64,000 nt of DNA from Desmodus rotundus (GCF_022682495.2 NC_071397.1:4741082-4805081), one strand, 5' to 3'. Shown: positions 12,576 to 26,500, counted from the first letter of the stretch. Numbers and translations are program-made. The notes: generated by a model from the letters alone, not told the origin.

Positions 12576-13689
12576 GTATTCAGGAGTGACTGGGTCTTTG
12601 AATGCTGACTCGCTGTTTGATTATACTGAATATAATCAATACATCTCTAAATATCTCTGAGTAATGATAATGGTAATACCGTTTCATATGTACATAAACA
12701 TGCGCAGCTGACCCCTGAACGTGGGTGAGGCGTGCTGACCTCCCACGCAGCCGAAAATCCGAATGCGCTTGAGGTTGGCCCTCCACATACATGATGGAAA
12801 ACACAGTTGAACCTTGAAGAAAGCGGGTTTGATCTGCGAGAGTCGGTTGAACCGTGGCCAGTTGAAACTATCTGTGTGTGTAAGTGGACCAGGGCAGCTC
12901 AGACGTGCATTGTTCAAGGGTCAGCTGTGTGCAGCATGTATGAAATATATGTGTGTGTGCGTGCACAGAATACATTACCCTTATATGTATGTGTGTGGGG
13001 GCGAGGGGGTTGTGTATATGTCCTTGTCTTTCAGGTACGCAGGAAATATTCATGGGTGAAATCATCTGGTGTCTGGGATGTGCTTCAGATGATGTGAGAA
13101 AGGGGAGGGAATGTGAATGCCTCTGTGGCTGCCAGAGCTGATGGTTGCTGGGTGCGGGTCATAGCTTCATGGGGTGCGTTATATTATTCCGTACTAAAAA
13201 GTAAAACCAAGAAGTGAGGAGGATTAGTAAAATTTAGGGTGGGGAGGAGCCAGGCATCTGCCGGCAGGAGTTGTGCAGGAGAAGCTCAGAGAGTGAGCTG
13301 TTGCCGTGTGGGCCGCGGTGGTTCACAGGTGCGGTGGTTCACAGGCGCGGGAGCCTGGCGCTGGGCCTGCACTCTGCGTACCAAGTCCCTCCACAGCAGG
13401 ACAAGCACCAGTCTCAACGGAGGGCCCTGGCTCAGGAAGACAGAGGCCAGAGACCAGTGGGAGGGCCCCGAAGGGCCTGAGAGGCTCCAAGGGAGGCAGA
13501 AGCGGTGGCTATCTGTGCTACAAAGGCTGGAAGACCAGGTGGTGGAGGAGACGTCAGGCAGAGGCGCCCCACGTGCTGGGAGCAGTCAGAACGTGGTCAC
13601 CAAGGCTCCCCACGGAATCTTTGCTAGCACTGTGGGACCTTCCCCTTTGCTTTGGAAACATGGCTTCTTTCGTGTTCCTACCGGGTAAC
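12576..13689. other. Intergenic, TG-rich patch
   Basis: A degenerate TG/TATG patch lies around 12945-13020. Otherwise no gene or clear repeat. Confidence 0.45.
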
Positions 13690-13850
13690 TCTGAGCAAGT
13701 TACTTAACCTCTCTGACCCTCACTTTTTTCTTCTGTAGGTTGGAAATAATAATGGGATCCACCTTGTAGGCTCTTGTGAGATTAAATGAGAAAATACTTG
13801 TAAAACACTGAAGAGTGTGTGTTAACTGTTATTATCATCAGAGTTTCATG
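13690..13850 (+). repeat. MIR SINE remnant
   Basis: Core ctgagcaagttacttaacct, then cttctgtaggttggaaataa and gtgagattaaatgagaaaat, the usual MIR order. Confidence 0.8.
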
Positions 13851-14302
13851 GAGGAAGCTGCCCTCCCCCAGGGCAGTGAGGTGGAGACAGCAGCCACTGA
13901 AATGAGAACCCCACCAGGGAGGTGAGAGCACCACCTACTCCTCCCCGCCAGCCCTTAACAGACTCTTGGTTATTTTTAATTAAATCAAAAAAAAAAAAAA
14001 AGCTGTTTTCTTACAGTAGTGAACAAGGTCAGAAGCAGAAAAGAAGCTGCTGAGAGAGGACCAAGGAGAAGCCCCTGAGCCTTGTGCGAGTGGTTGGCTA
14101 GAGATGCTCCAGCCAAGAATACAGCCAAGGGCCCAGCTCCAGAAACTGCCTCTAGGCCCCATTGACCCCTGTTGTGTGGTTTCTGCAAGTGGGGGTCTAC
14201 AGGAGTGAAAGGTCAGCCCCTGGGAGGGGGCGTGGGGCTGAATGAGCTCCACCCCCTTCGGGGAGCACCAGCCTTTCCCCTTCAGGGCTGTAGCTCTGGA
14301 AC

Positions 14303-14314
14303 CACTTCCTCTTT
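14303..14314 (-). promoter_or_regulatory. PU.1 (SPI1) type site upstream of FGD2
   Basis: On the minus strand this reads AAAGAGGAAGTG, identical to the textbook PU.1 consensus. It lies 159 bp before the FGD2 ATG in a stretch with no TATA box. PU.1 drives many TATA-less myeloid and B-cell promoters, and FGD2 expression is restricted to such cells. Use of the site is inferred; the transcription start was not mapped. Confidence 0.6.
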
Positions 14315-14387
14315 CTTCACTCTGAAGCTGACCCCTGGGCCTGCTGAGCCCTTGGGAAAGAGAGGAGCAGATTCCGGATGCTTTAGC

Positions 14388-14407
14388 CCACCTGTGACCC
14401 CAGGTGG
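14388..14407. promoter_or_regulatory. Palindromic pair of E-boxes (E2A type)
   Basis: The arms CCACCTG and CAGGTGG form a perfect inverted repeat with a 6-base spacer, ending 66 bases before the ATG. Each arm holds CACCTG/CAGGTG, the E-box preferred by E2A, and also by SNAI/ZEB factors. It may lie in the core promoter or 5' UTR. Binding is inference. Confidence 0.4.
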
Positions 14408-14472
14408 GGGTGGCTGAGTGTACTGGCTGGAGGGCTCTCTCCCTGCCTCCGGGGACCCTGGAGGCCTGCAGG

Positions 14473-14540
14473 ATGGAGGCGGCGAGTAAGGAGAAGCTGA
14501 CCTCTGTGTCCAACCTGGTGACTGTGTTTGAGAACAGCAG
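14473..14540 (+). CDS. FGD2: FGD2 exon 1 (coding part)
   Basis: Encodes residues 1-22 plus two bases of codon 23. It starts [20 protein letters not shown], the conserved FGD2 N-terminus, and ends AGCAG before gtatgg. The 5' UTR probably runs upstream in the same exon, but its start cannot be read from sequence. Confidence 0.93.
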
Positions 14541-17500
14541 GTATGGGGTGGTGGGGGTGGGAAGGATCACCATGGCCAACTGGCAGCCTCCCTTCAGCTC
14601 CTCTGCCCACCCTGGGCCCCTGGGCGGTGCAGGCTGAGGAGCAGGACCAGGGTCACCTTGGGCCCTCAAGGAGCAGCTCTCTCTCTCTGGGCCCTGTCCT
14701 GGACACCGCCTCCTGACTGGACAGCTCCTACATTGCTTGGTCACGGGTTCCTCAGGGCACAGGAGAGCGTTGTCGGGCATGGAGGAGCTGGGTAGGGATG
14801 AGAGTGTAGGTTGGTGTGTCAGGGAGAGTCCAGGAGCGTGTAGTTGTCAGTGAGAGTGGGCTGCAGAACCCCACCCATTGCCCTTCCAGCGGAAATTAGA
14901 GCCAATACTTATGAAGCACTTATTCCTTATGACTAGAATAACCATATAATTTTTCACTCAAACCAGGACACGCTGGACACTGAACGTGAATGCCATTAAT
15001 TATTTTGGTGGGGGTGGGTGCTAGGAAAATCTGAGACTGTACCAGACAAACCAGGCTGTATGGTCTGCTTACCGAGGGGGCCCTGTTCTGAGTGCATTGT
15101 ATCACTTCATTCAATCATCGAACAGCCTAGCAGGGGCGGGGGGGGGGTTCTGTTTCTATCCTCATCTTATAGATGAGAAAATAAAAGCACAGAAAGGTGG
15201 GGAGCCTTTAAGTGCTTCAAGTTCACTGGCAATGGGTGATGCAGGGCCTTCCGTCTGAAAGAGAAAGGCTGGGTCCGATGCGTGGAGGTCATTGGTGGCT
15301 CTGTCAGGGGTGGTGTGTGTGTGCATGCGTGCGTGTGACATTAACCCACTCTGCAGGCATGTTAGGGACTGTCATGGGTGGGTTCTCTGGAAATAGGCTC
15401 TGAGGAGAGATTTATTCCAGGAGATCTCTGGAGGAATGCAGCATGGGGCAGAGGGAGAAGCTGGACCCCCGTGCACTTGCCAGAGAGGCCCCAGCCTGGC
15501 TCAGGGAGCCCCGGACTGGGCTGCCCCTCAGGCTGTTCCAGCTGAGGCAAAGGGCTGAGTCTTTTTACCCCAAAGGCACTAGTCATTGGATGTGGACGTT
15601 GGGTGGTGAGGCCGCTGTCTTCCGGGAGGGCAGTTCCAGCAGGAGCCCAGTCAATGGCCCGTCAGCCCCACACCAGCAGCAGCTGCGGGCAAGAGTGCCT
15701 CTGTCCCGAGGGGCTGCGGGGGGCCCAGCCCAGCCCCACACAGGAACTGTAGCCAACGTGGGAGCCTAAAGGACGATCCCTGTCAGGAAGGTTGTTTTCT
15801 TCCCATGCTAAGCTCCTGGCATGAACACGATGCCAGCTCACGGACGGACAGTAGAGGCCCCGGGAGGGGCCCACACGCGGTGCGGAGGGCACTCCGAGCA
15901 GACAAAGCCTCCAGTGGGCTGGCCGGCGGGAGTGGCTTAGACGTGGAGCTAGCGGGCAATTCAGCTTCCTGAGCTGGGTGACCTCGCCCTGCCTCCCCCA
16001 GGGTCCTTTGCCAAGCACGTGTGTCCAGCACCGAGGACAGCTCTAGCAGCCCCCTTGGGTGTGGAGGGATGGCATCGCCCAGCCGACACTCCAGGCATGC
16101 CCAGTGGGGACCTTCAGCACGTGTGCCCTGCCTGGCAACACTCCTAGCAGGAGGAGGCAGCCCCCAAACCCGAACGCGGTCAGAGCGGACCCTGTCAAGA
16201 GGGTGAGAGCCACCCCTTACTGTGTGAGGGGCCCATGCCAGCTGCCTTGGCCAGGGCTTTCTTGGGAGGTCTTCCAGCGCTTTAGCTGATCTGAAACTGA
16301 GGGGTGAAGAGGAAAGAGAAGCGGGCCTGGGCACTGGGAGAGAAATGCAGAAGCTGAAACCACACGTAGGACAGAAAGGCTGAGGCCTGGCTACTTCCAT
16401 GGGCTGCAGAGACACAGGCTGAGGAACCAGGCACTGGGGCACCAGCAAGGGGCAGGAGAGCCTGTGAGGGGCTGCTGGCGCTGGGCCCCAATCTTCTCTC
16501 CGCTACGGACCAGCTGTGTGATGTGGGAGAGGCCGCACTGGCTCTCTGGACCCGTTTCTCCTTGACTCGAATGGGCGGGGGCAGTTTGGGGCACAGGCTC
16601 AGGAGCCAGCCTGCCTGATCTGAATCTCACTTCTGCCACTCCCTAGCTGAAAGTGACTTATCCTCTCTGCACCCGAGTTTCCTTAGCTGAAAAATGGGGG
16701 TAATGAAGCTTTCTCAAAAAATGTTGCAAATTTTGTACCTGGCAGGTTGTCCATCTCCCAGCCTGTCTTTCTCCCCCCGCCCACGCTACAGGTGTGTAGG
16801 GCACAGCTCCCACTGAAAAGCCTCAGCTTCAGCAGCTCTACCCTCCCTTCACAGTGTTCTCTGGCTCCCACCTTCCCTCGATGTAGCAGGTACTGAGGTT
16901 CTAAGGCCTTTCCTGCTGCAGAGACTAAAAGCAGGGGTGAGGTCCACAGGTGGGAGTGATTGCTGGCCAGGGGGCTTCAGGGCACTTCAAAGCCACTGTG
17001 TGCATTCCCAGCTGCATTTTAAATGGGAAGTATGTAGTTCCCCAGAGAACCAAGCACAGTCCATGCTGACTCATTTCGAAGATTGGAGTTCCCTCCAAGA
17101 AAGTGTTGGGAAGGAAGTGGACGTCTTCCTTAGCAAACTCCTCCTGAGGGTCAGGCACTCAGGGGCCATGGCACCCCTGTGGTTTGCATTCATCACCCCA
17201 AAATCCTGGCCAGGGGGCTGCTATTCCTCTCCCCACTCTACAGACAGGAAACCCTCAGGTCTGCTCTCTTCTCAGGATGCCAGGAGCAGCGCCCGGAGCC
17301 CACACTCTGGAGGCCAAGCCTCCCCCACCTGCTGGACCATGGGAGAAGCCCAACACGGAGGAGGCCTTGGGGTCTGGGCCCAGGACAGTCAGCAGGAGGT
17401 ACCTGAGCTCCCTGAAGGACAAGCTCTCCAGTGGGGCCTGGAGGAAATCTTGCCAGCCCAGGACCTGCCCCGGGCCAGGGACACAGGTGCCTGGGGGCTG

Positions 17501-20500
17501 GGGTAGGAGTGGAGAGCTGGGGGGTCCCCTCCACTGACCTCTTCCCCACACACTCTTTCCCATCTGGAAGCTAAAGTGTCCCTGTTAAAGGCTTTTGATT
17601 AGCTGTTTAGTGTGCACTCCACTTGCCGGCTTTATTTCACATATCCCTGCATGGAATAGCCTTTTAGGCCAGGACATGCAAACTCAGACAGCTTCAGGAA
17701 CCTGTCCAAGGCCACGCAACTTGGAACAGTCTCCACTTGTGAACCAGGTACCCATTCCAGGTGCGGCCTCAGTTTACCCTCTGAAGGAGGCAACAATCCC
17801 AACTAGAAACAGAGGTCAGTACTAATTCCTGCCCAAGTACGGCTGCACCGTACTTGGACCTGAAGCTAAACTTAACCACCTCCTTAAAGGCCCTGTGTCT
17901 AACACAGTCACATCAGAGGTTAGGGCTTCAAGATAGGAATTTGAGGGACACACAACTCAGTCCGTGATAGGGTCTCCCACATGGCTGCAGTCAGATGGTG
18001 GCTGGGGCCAGGATGCCCACAAAGCTCAACTCTCCAGCCTGGGACCTCCGAGGCCTGGGTTCAGCTGGAACGCGGCAGGGCGTCTCTTTTCCATGAGGTC
18101 TCTCCAGCAGGGCAACCAGACCTTCGGATTCAAGGCTCCCAAGAGAGCACAGGCAGAAGTTTCCAGGCCATTTGGGGCTGTGGCCCAGAACTGGCACAGA
18201 CTCACTTCTGTCCCGTTCTCTCAGTTAAAGTGACCCCAGCGCCAGCCCAGGTGCACTGTGGGAGAGCTCCAGCGCCGGGGGTGTGTTTCACGGGGGTGTC
18301 TTTGGAGACCATGCCCCAGCTCCCCATCAGAGGAGACCAAAGCTGCCCTCTCATTCTCCCCCAAACCTCCTGCAGGAGCCTGAGGAGAAGAGGATCGTCC
18401 GGGAGCTGCTGGAGACGGAGCAGGCCTACGTGACGCGACTCCACCTGCTAGACCAGGCCAGTGGCTGGGCTGCCCCCCGCCCCCCCCCAAGTCCCAGCAC
18501 CCGGGTCTCCTCACCCAACCCCTGCTCTCCCTCTCTACGCACCTCACCAGAACTGAGAGTGAGGACGCCTCGATTTGATTCTGGGAAGCCTGAGTCCTCT
18601 AACCCCGCTGGCTAGAGTTGGGGCAGAAATCAGGAATAGCCCATTAGCGCCACTCCCCATTCCAGACGTGGTACCTGGGCCTCACCTGCGCAGAGGACAC
18701 ACCAGCCAGGCCTTCCAGGCCCCACCCAGGGTCCTCATCTGTCATCCCAAAGCAAACACCCTCCGCATTATCACCCCTTCCCACTGTCTTAAGGAGCCCC
18801 GGGCTAAAGGGTCCAATCTCCAAACATCAGCAGAGGAATCTTTCTCCTGACGAAGTCTAACTTCCTGACACACCGCAGACGGGCTCATTTCTGGCATTCT
18901 TCAGCTGCCAGCCTTGGGCCAAGTCCCTGAATGTCTAGGCCGGGGTTTGCCTGTCTGTAAAGGGACCAGAACACCATCTTCCCGCCCATGTCTTCCGGGG
19001 CTGTTGTGAGGGTGATGGGGGAGTAGGGAGGTGAATGCACTCAAAGCCGGGAGCCTGACACTGGGGCTGTGCTTGTCCCCCGCGCCGCCCCCCCCCCCCC
19101 CCCCCGGCGCTGTGGGTGGCTCCCCCTCTGCCGCAGGCCCGGTGACCCTGTGGTGGCTGCAGGTCTTCTTCCAGGAGCTGCTGGAGGAGGCCCGCAGCAG
19201 CAAGGCCTTCCCTGAGGACGTGGTCAGGCTCATCTTCTCCAACATCTCATCCATCTACCAGTTCCACGCACAGTTCTTCCTCCCAGAGCTGCAGCGGCGG
19301 CTGGATGACTGGTGAGGTCCACCAGGAGCCCCGAGTCCCCTGACCGCAGCCCTGGCCAGATTGGGGTACAGCCCACAGGGCACTGGCTCTGTGGCCTTGA
19401 CAGTGTCCTGCTCTGGGCTCTCTCTCTGCACAGTGAGGCGCTTGGATGAATGAGCCCTGGGAGGCTCTGTGTATGTGTGTGTGTGTGTGTGTCCTGGAAA
19501 GGGGATGGATCAGGTCCCCGCTAGGCTGGATGACCCAGGAGGCCGACCTAACTGAGGGCTTCCTACGTGCCTGGCCCTTCCTACGTGGGCTTCACACCTA
19601 TTAACTCAATCTTCCTGTCAGCCCCCCGTGTGACGATGGCATTGTGGTCGTGCAAGAAACCCTCTTTGTTTTCAGAAACGATCACTAAAATATTCAGCGG
19701 TAAAATTACTTGCTTTATATATTTTGCCAAAGAAATGCCACAATGTCTGGGATGTCGTTTAAAATTCTTCAGCAAAGCAGAATGTTAGTAATTGTTCAGT
19801 CCAGTGATGAATATGTAGGAGCTCATTGTTACATTCTTTTTACTTTCATTTGCTTAAACGTGTTCATAATATGTATTTTTGAAAGACAACCCTATGAGGT
19901 TACCCACCGTCATTTCCGTTTTCCCAGAAGGGAAAACCGAGGTACAGAGAGGTTAGCCGGCTTGCCTGTGAACACACAGCGAGAGTAAGGGGCACAGTGG
20001 AGAGTCAGACTCGGGCAGCCAGCTCCTCACCGCTCTGCTCTAATGGGCCCTGGGCTGAACGACCTTCAGGCCCCACCACAGGACGGTCCTGGATATGTTC
20101 CTACCCTCTGAGTCTCAATGGCCTCATGTCTAAGATGGGCCAAGGACTGCTCTGCCTGTAGAGAATTGAATGGAGACATGCAGTGCGTGGCACGTGGCCC
20201 TCGTTGTCCTTACGAGAACGAGCATCACATGGTCACTGAACACCCGTCCTGAGCGCACACAGTGCTGAGCCTGTGGGGGAGCCCAGTCCGTGGGAGAGAA
20301 TGGCACCTGCCCTCACACGTGTGGGAGGGTGATATGCCCCCCATGACTGCACCCAGAAGGGCAGCGGAAAGGCTATTTTGGGGGTTTCAGGGAGGCTGGC
20401 CTAACCCTTCTCTGCCTGGAATCAAGAGGAGGCCCTCAGGCCAAGGACAGTACCTGGGCGCCCCTCCTGCAGGACAGCCACCCCCCGCATCGGTGACGTG

Positions 20501-23500
20501 ATCCAGAAACTCGCCCCCTTCCTGAAGATGTACAGTGAGTACGTGAAGAACTTTCAGCGAGCTGCTGAGCTGCTGGCCACCTGGACTGACAAGTCTCCTC
20601 CCTTCCAGGAGGTTCTCACTCGAATTCAGGTGAGGTGGGGGCGGGGGGGCGGGGCAGAGCCTGCAGGGCCACCCCCTCCTGTGGCAGCAGCTCAGTTGCC
20701 CCCGTGTTCTGGGGCATCTCCCAGGCTCAGCGCTTCCAGGAGTTCCCCGCCCCTCCCTGCTCTCACCCCACACTGTGCCTCCCCTGTGCCTCCCCAAGAG
20801 CAGCGAGGCCTCGGGCAGCCTGACCCTGCAGCACCACATGCTGGAACCCGTGCAGAGGATCCCACGCTATGAGCTGCTACTCAAGGAATATGTCCAGAAG
20901 CTGCCACACGAGTCCCCAGACCGGGCTGATGCCCAGAGTGAGGACACCCCCAGGGGACCCAGGGGCTGGGGAGGCCTGCGCTGTTCCCACGCATTTAATG
21001 AGCACCTGCTAAAATGGCTATAGTGAGCATCAGTCGTCGACTTCCATCGTTGGTACTCTGCAGACGTCACCCTTAGCATTAGCTGTTTTCACAGACAAGG
21101 AACAGAGAGGGTCCCGTGATTGACTTGCCCAAGGTTACACAGCCAGAAAGCAGAGCTGGGATTTGAAGCCGGGCCTGTAGGAGGCCAAAGCCCGTGCCTT
21201 TCCAGCACCCGCTGGCTCTGGCTTGGTTCCGGGAGCAGTGAGAGACCCAGAAGCCAACCACCTAAGCCCTATCTTTCCATGGCTTCCAGTCTTGCCACCG
21301 CCACTGGGGTGGGAGGTGGCCCCCATCCTCCAGACACCTCATGTGCTGGGCTGCACAGCCAGGGCTACCCCAGGGTGCTCAGAGCAGGCCCGAGGCTACT
21401 TTGTCAAGCCTCAAGGACCTCCTGCCTCGGCCACCAGCCCAGACGTTCAGGCGGTGACTCTGGCTCTGCTCCCCACCCCTTCAGAAGCCCTCGACATGAT
21501 CTTCTCCGCAGCGCAGCACTCCAACGCAGCCATCACAGAGATGGTGAGCAGCCGGCCCTCGGCGTGGACAGCGGGGCATCCCCAGGGCCCTCTCACCTCC
21601 CCCTGTGCTCTCAGCGCCCCCAGCGCCCCCAGGTCTCTGCATCTGTTCCTCCCCTGATCCCTGTCACTGGCCCCGCTGCCCCTCACCCTCTCACCCCTGT
21701 CCACACAAAGCAAACCTTCTCGAAGGAGATGGGCTGAGGGTACACCCCTGTCCCTAGGAGCGGCTGCAGGACCTGTGGGAAGTGTACCAGCGACTGGGCC
21801 TCGAAGACGACATAGTGGACCCCTCCAACACCCTGCTCCGTGAGGGCCCGGTGCTCAAGATCTCCTTCCGCCGCAGAGACCCCATGGAGCGGTACCTTTT
21901 CTTGGTAGGGGGATGCTGGGGGGCCCACTGCCCGGGGGAGGGAAGTCATGGGCCACACTGCCCAGGTCCCGCCTGTCTGGGTCTACCCCGTGCTGCAGGG
22001 GGAAGAGGGAAGAGCCTGCTTCTCCGCCCTCCTCAGCTTTGGCACCTGGCTGACTTTGGACAAGTGCTGCCTCCAGACCTCAGGGATTCTCAAAAAAGGG
22101 GTTTCCTAGACATGCTCTAGGAAGCCACAGGGTCAGCATCTGAACCTAGTCTGTTTGGCTCCAAAGCCTGTGGTATTATTTGTGCTCTAGGAGCACACAG
22201 CAGGAGGGATTTAAGTTAGATACTAGGAAGAACTGCCCGGGTTTGCACTGAAGAAGCCAGGGGTCTCCTGGAAATCTGGAAACTGGTCCTGCCTGGTGGT
22301 CAGGAGGAGGGAGCTACCCTTGCATAAGCCCCTGTCCCCCTGAGCCCCGGCGAGAAAGGCCTCATAGGTTCCTGAGCTCAGCTGTGGTCCCTGGATGCTC
22401 ACAGGTGGGGCAACCCTGTAGTGACATCCTAGTTGGATTGGGGGCCAGGCAACCCCTTTGTCACACCTGTGGCATCCTGGGAGCTGGCCCAGAGTGTGGC
22501 AAGAGGGGTGGGAGAACAGTGGTGCTGGGCCCCCTCAGGGAAGCCCGCCTGGGCGTCTTCCTGCGCCGCCGCAGCCCACGCCCCTGCTGTGCCCCCTGCA
22601 GTTCAACAACATGCTGCTGTACTGCGTGCCCAGGGTCATCCAGGTGGGCGCCCAGTTCCAGGTGAGGACCCGCATCGACGTGGCCGGGATGAAGGTGAGA
22701 GGCGCCCCAACCACCGTAGGGCATCATCGCAAGCGTGGGCCCAAGTATGGGGAGTAGCAAGAGGTGCCGACCTGGGTTCTCCATCCAGGAACCCAGGCAG
22801 GGCTTGAGCCCGTGTGGACAGGGAAGGGCGAGGGGTGAGAGCTGTCTCGTCTGGGCTCCCAGCCTCCCAGCCTTCCTGCCCAGGGCCCCTCCCAGCCACT
22901 AGAGGCCTTTGGGGTGCCCGCATCAGCCTGGCCCCACTTGGCTTTCCCTACCGTCCACACCAGTGCTTCCAAAACGTGTATACGTGCAGGAGTCCCCTGG
23001 GGGGGGGGGGGGTCTTGTTAAAATGCAGGTTCTGACTCAGTCGGTGTGGGGACCCTGAGATTCTGCATTTCTAGTCAGCTCCCCGGCAACTGGGTCTGCA
23101 CTGTCATCTCCCCACGCAGAGATGGCCACAGCCTCTGTAACAGTGCCCACTGATGGGGCAGTGGCCGTGGGTGGGGCCCTGCATCATCAGATCCTCCTAA
23201 CAGCCCTGTGATGTAGGGGCTCTTATTATCCCCTGCATTTGGGTTTTTAATCTTGTTTAAAAAATACTTTTATCACTTTAAAAATACAGACCATTCCAAA
23301 ATCACACAATATAAAAATATATACAATGCAAAGCCTCCTCCCCACCGCATCCCCTAGGTGCCCTTCCTGGAGGCAGCCGTGGCTTCTCGTTCTCAGGAGG
23401 CCTTCCCGAGGTATCTTTTTGAACACGGACTAACACGATATTTACCATAGCTTACTTTTCTTTCACATAAACAGTGAAACCGGTTTTCACGTACACTACT

Positions 23501-26500
23501 TGGCACTTAGCTATTTTGACCTCCTGGAGTGATGTGTCTCTGGAGATTGCAGGCATCAGCACGGCAGGAGGTCGCCTCCTTTTGCTCAGCTGCATAGTGT
23601 CCCAGCGTGGGTGGGCGGTGCTTCCCTCAGCCAGGCCTCTACTCTGGACGTTCACACTGTTTTCAGTTGTCAGTCTGCAAATGAGCTGAATGACTGTGTG
23701 CAGTTTGCCTGTGTGTGAGTGTATCTGTACTTAATTCTATTTTTTAAAGGATTTTATTAATTTATTTTTAGAGAGAGGGGAAAGGAGAGAGAAAGAGAGG
23801 GAGAGAAACATCCATGTGTGGTTGCCTCTCGCATACTCCCTACTGGGGACCTGGCCCACAACCCAGGCACATGCCCTGACTGGGAATCAAACCAACGACC
23901 CTTTGGTCCTCAGGCCAGCACTCAATCCACTGAGCCAGAGCAGCCAGGGCTAATTCTATTTTTAAGATAAGGAAATAAACTCTGATACATCCCGACAATG
24001 GAATACTACTCAGTGATAAAATGAAATGAGCTGTCAATCCTGAGTGCGTGTTACTAAGTGAACGAAGCCGATCTGAAAAGGCTGCATGAGACCAACTACA
24101 CGACATTCTGGAAAAGGCAGAACTATGGAGACAGTAAAGGATCAGTGGGAATTGCTGGCACAGTGGAGGAAGAGGTGGGGGCCTTCCTGCTCCCTCCTCC
24201 CTCATCCCTCCTGAGTCCAGGTGTCTCCTGAGGGCTGGGGCTGGAGGAAGCATGTGCAAGCTCTTTTTTAGAAAAACGTTCGGCTACAGTTTATATTCAG
24301 TATTATTTTAGTGATTGTGTTAGTTTCAGGCATACAGCATCACGGTGAGGCCATCATAAACTTTACAAAGTATTCTCCCCAATATTTTTGTATCCACCTG
24401 CACCATCCAGAGCTATTACAATAACATTGGCTATATTCCCTGTGCTGTACTTCACATCCCTGTGACTGTTTTGTACAATAACTGCCAATCTGTACTCCTC
24501 ATCCCTTCACCTCTTTCTCCCTGTCCCCCAGCCCCCCTCCCCTCTGGCAACCACCAGTCCATTCTCTGTATCTATGAGTCGTTTCAATTCTGTTTGTTCA
24601 TTTACTTTGTTCTTTAGCTTTCACAGATAAGTGAAATTATATGGTATTTGTCTTTCTCTGACTGACTTATTTCACTTAGTATAAGACACTCTAGGTCTAC
24701 CCATGCTGTGGCAAATGGTAAAATCTCATCCCTTTTTATGGCCAAGTAATATCCCGCTATATATATGGACCACAACTTCTTTTATCCTCTCATCTGCTGA
24801 TGGACACTCGGGCTGCTTCCATATCTTGGCGATTGTAGATAACACTGCAATGAACATAGGGGTGCAATTCTTTCAAATTAGTGTTTTGGTTTTTTTCAGA
24901 TATATAGCCAGGAGAGGAATTTCTGGGTCAAAAGGCTGTTCCATTTTTAATTTTTTGAAGTATCTGCATACTACTTTCCAATCTGCATTCCCACCAGCAG
25001 TGCACAAGGGTTCTCCTTTCTCCACATCCTTGCCCACACATGTTGTTTGTTGATTAATTGATGACAGCTATTCTGATGGGTGTGAGGTGGTATCTCATTG
25101 CGGTTTTAATTCGCATCTCTCTGATGATTAGTGACATTGAGCATCTTTTCATATGTCTATTGGCCATCTGTATGTCCTCTTTGGAGAAGTGTCTGTTCGG
25201 GTCCTCTGCCCATTTTTTTCATTGGATTTTTTTTTCATTTTGTTGATAGTTTCCTTTGCTGTGCAAAACCTTTTTAGTTTGATATAGTTTCATTGGTCTA
25301 TTTTTTCCTTTGTTTCTCTTGTCTGAGGAGATACGAGATCAGAGAAAACATTCCTAAGAGAGATGTCAGTGACGTTGCCGCCTGTGTTTTCTTCTAAGGG
25401 TTTTATGGTTTCAAGTGTTACATTTGTCATGAATTCATTTTGAGTTTATTCTTGTATACAGTGTAAGAAGGGGGTCTAGTTTCATTTTTTTGCATGTGTC
25501 TGTCCGATTTTCCCAACACCATTTGTTGAGGAGACTGCCTTTCCTCCATTGGATGTTCTCTCCCCCTTTGTCATATATTACTTGACCATATAGTCATGAG
25601 CTTCTTTCTGGGCTCTCTGTTCTGTTGTTGATTTATGTCTGTTTTTACTCCAGTACCATGCTGGTTTAATTACTACAGCCTTGTAGTATAGGCTGATATC
25701 AGGTAGCATGATTCCTCCAACCTTGTTCTTTCTCAAGATGGCTGTGGCTGTTTGGGGTCTTTTGTGGTTTTATTTAAATTTCAGGCTTATTTGTTCCAGT
25801 TCTGTAAAACATGCCATTGGTATTTTGATAGGAGTTGCATTGAATCTGTAGATTTGGGGCGTACGGACATTTTAATGATGGTAATTCTTCCTACCCATGA
25901 GCGTACTATGTGCTTCTATTTATTTGCATCTCTTTGGTTTCTTTCTTCAGTGTCTTATAATTTTCTGAGGACAGGTCTTTTACCTCCTTGGTTGAATTTA
26001 TTCCTAGGTACTTTTGATGCAGTTTTAAATGGGATTGTTTTCTTAGTTTTCCTTTTTAGATAGTTCATTATCAGTATATAAAAATGCAACTGATTTCTGA
26101 ATATTTATTTTGTATTCTGCTTCTTTACCAAATTCATTTACCAGTTCTAGTAGTTTCTTGGTGGAATCTTTAGGGTTCTCTAGATAACAGTATCATGTCA
26201 TCTACAAATAATGACAGATTCACTTTTTCCTTTCCAATTTGGATGTTTTTTTTATTTCTTCTTCTCCTCTGATTGCTGGGGCTAGGACTTCCACTACTAT
26301 GCTGAATACGAGTGTTGAAAGCAGGCATCCCTGTCTTGTTCCTGATCCTAAGGGAAACACTTTTAGTTTTTTCCCATTGAGTGTGCTGTTAGTTATGGGT
26401 TTGTCACATATGGTCCTTATTATTTTGAGATATGCTCCTTCTATTCCCACTTTGCCGAGAGTTTTTATTCTAAATAAGTGCTAGATTTTGTCAGTTGCTT

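Noticed and set aside
13980..14780. Minus-strand open frame of 266 codons over FGD2 exon 1
   Set aside because: It is antisense to a confirmed exon in GC-rich sequence, has no domain and no splice or promoter support.
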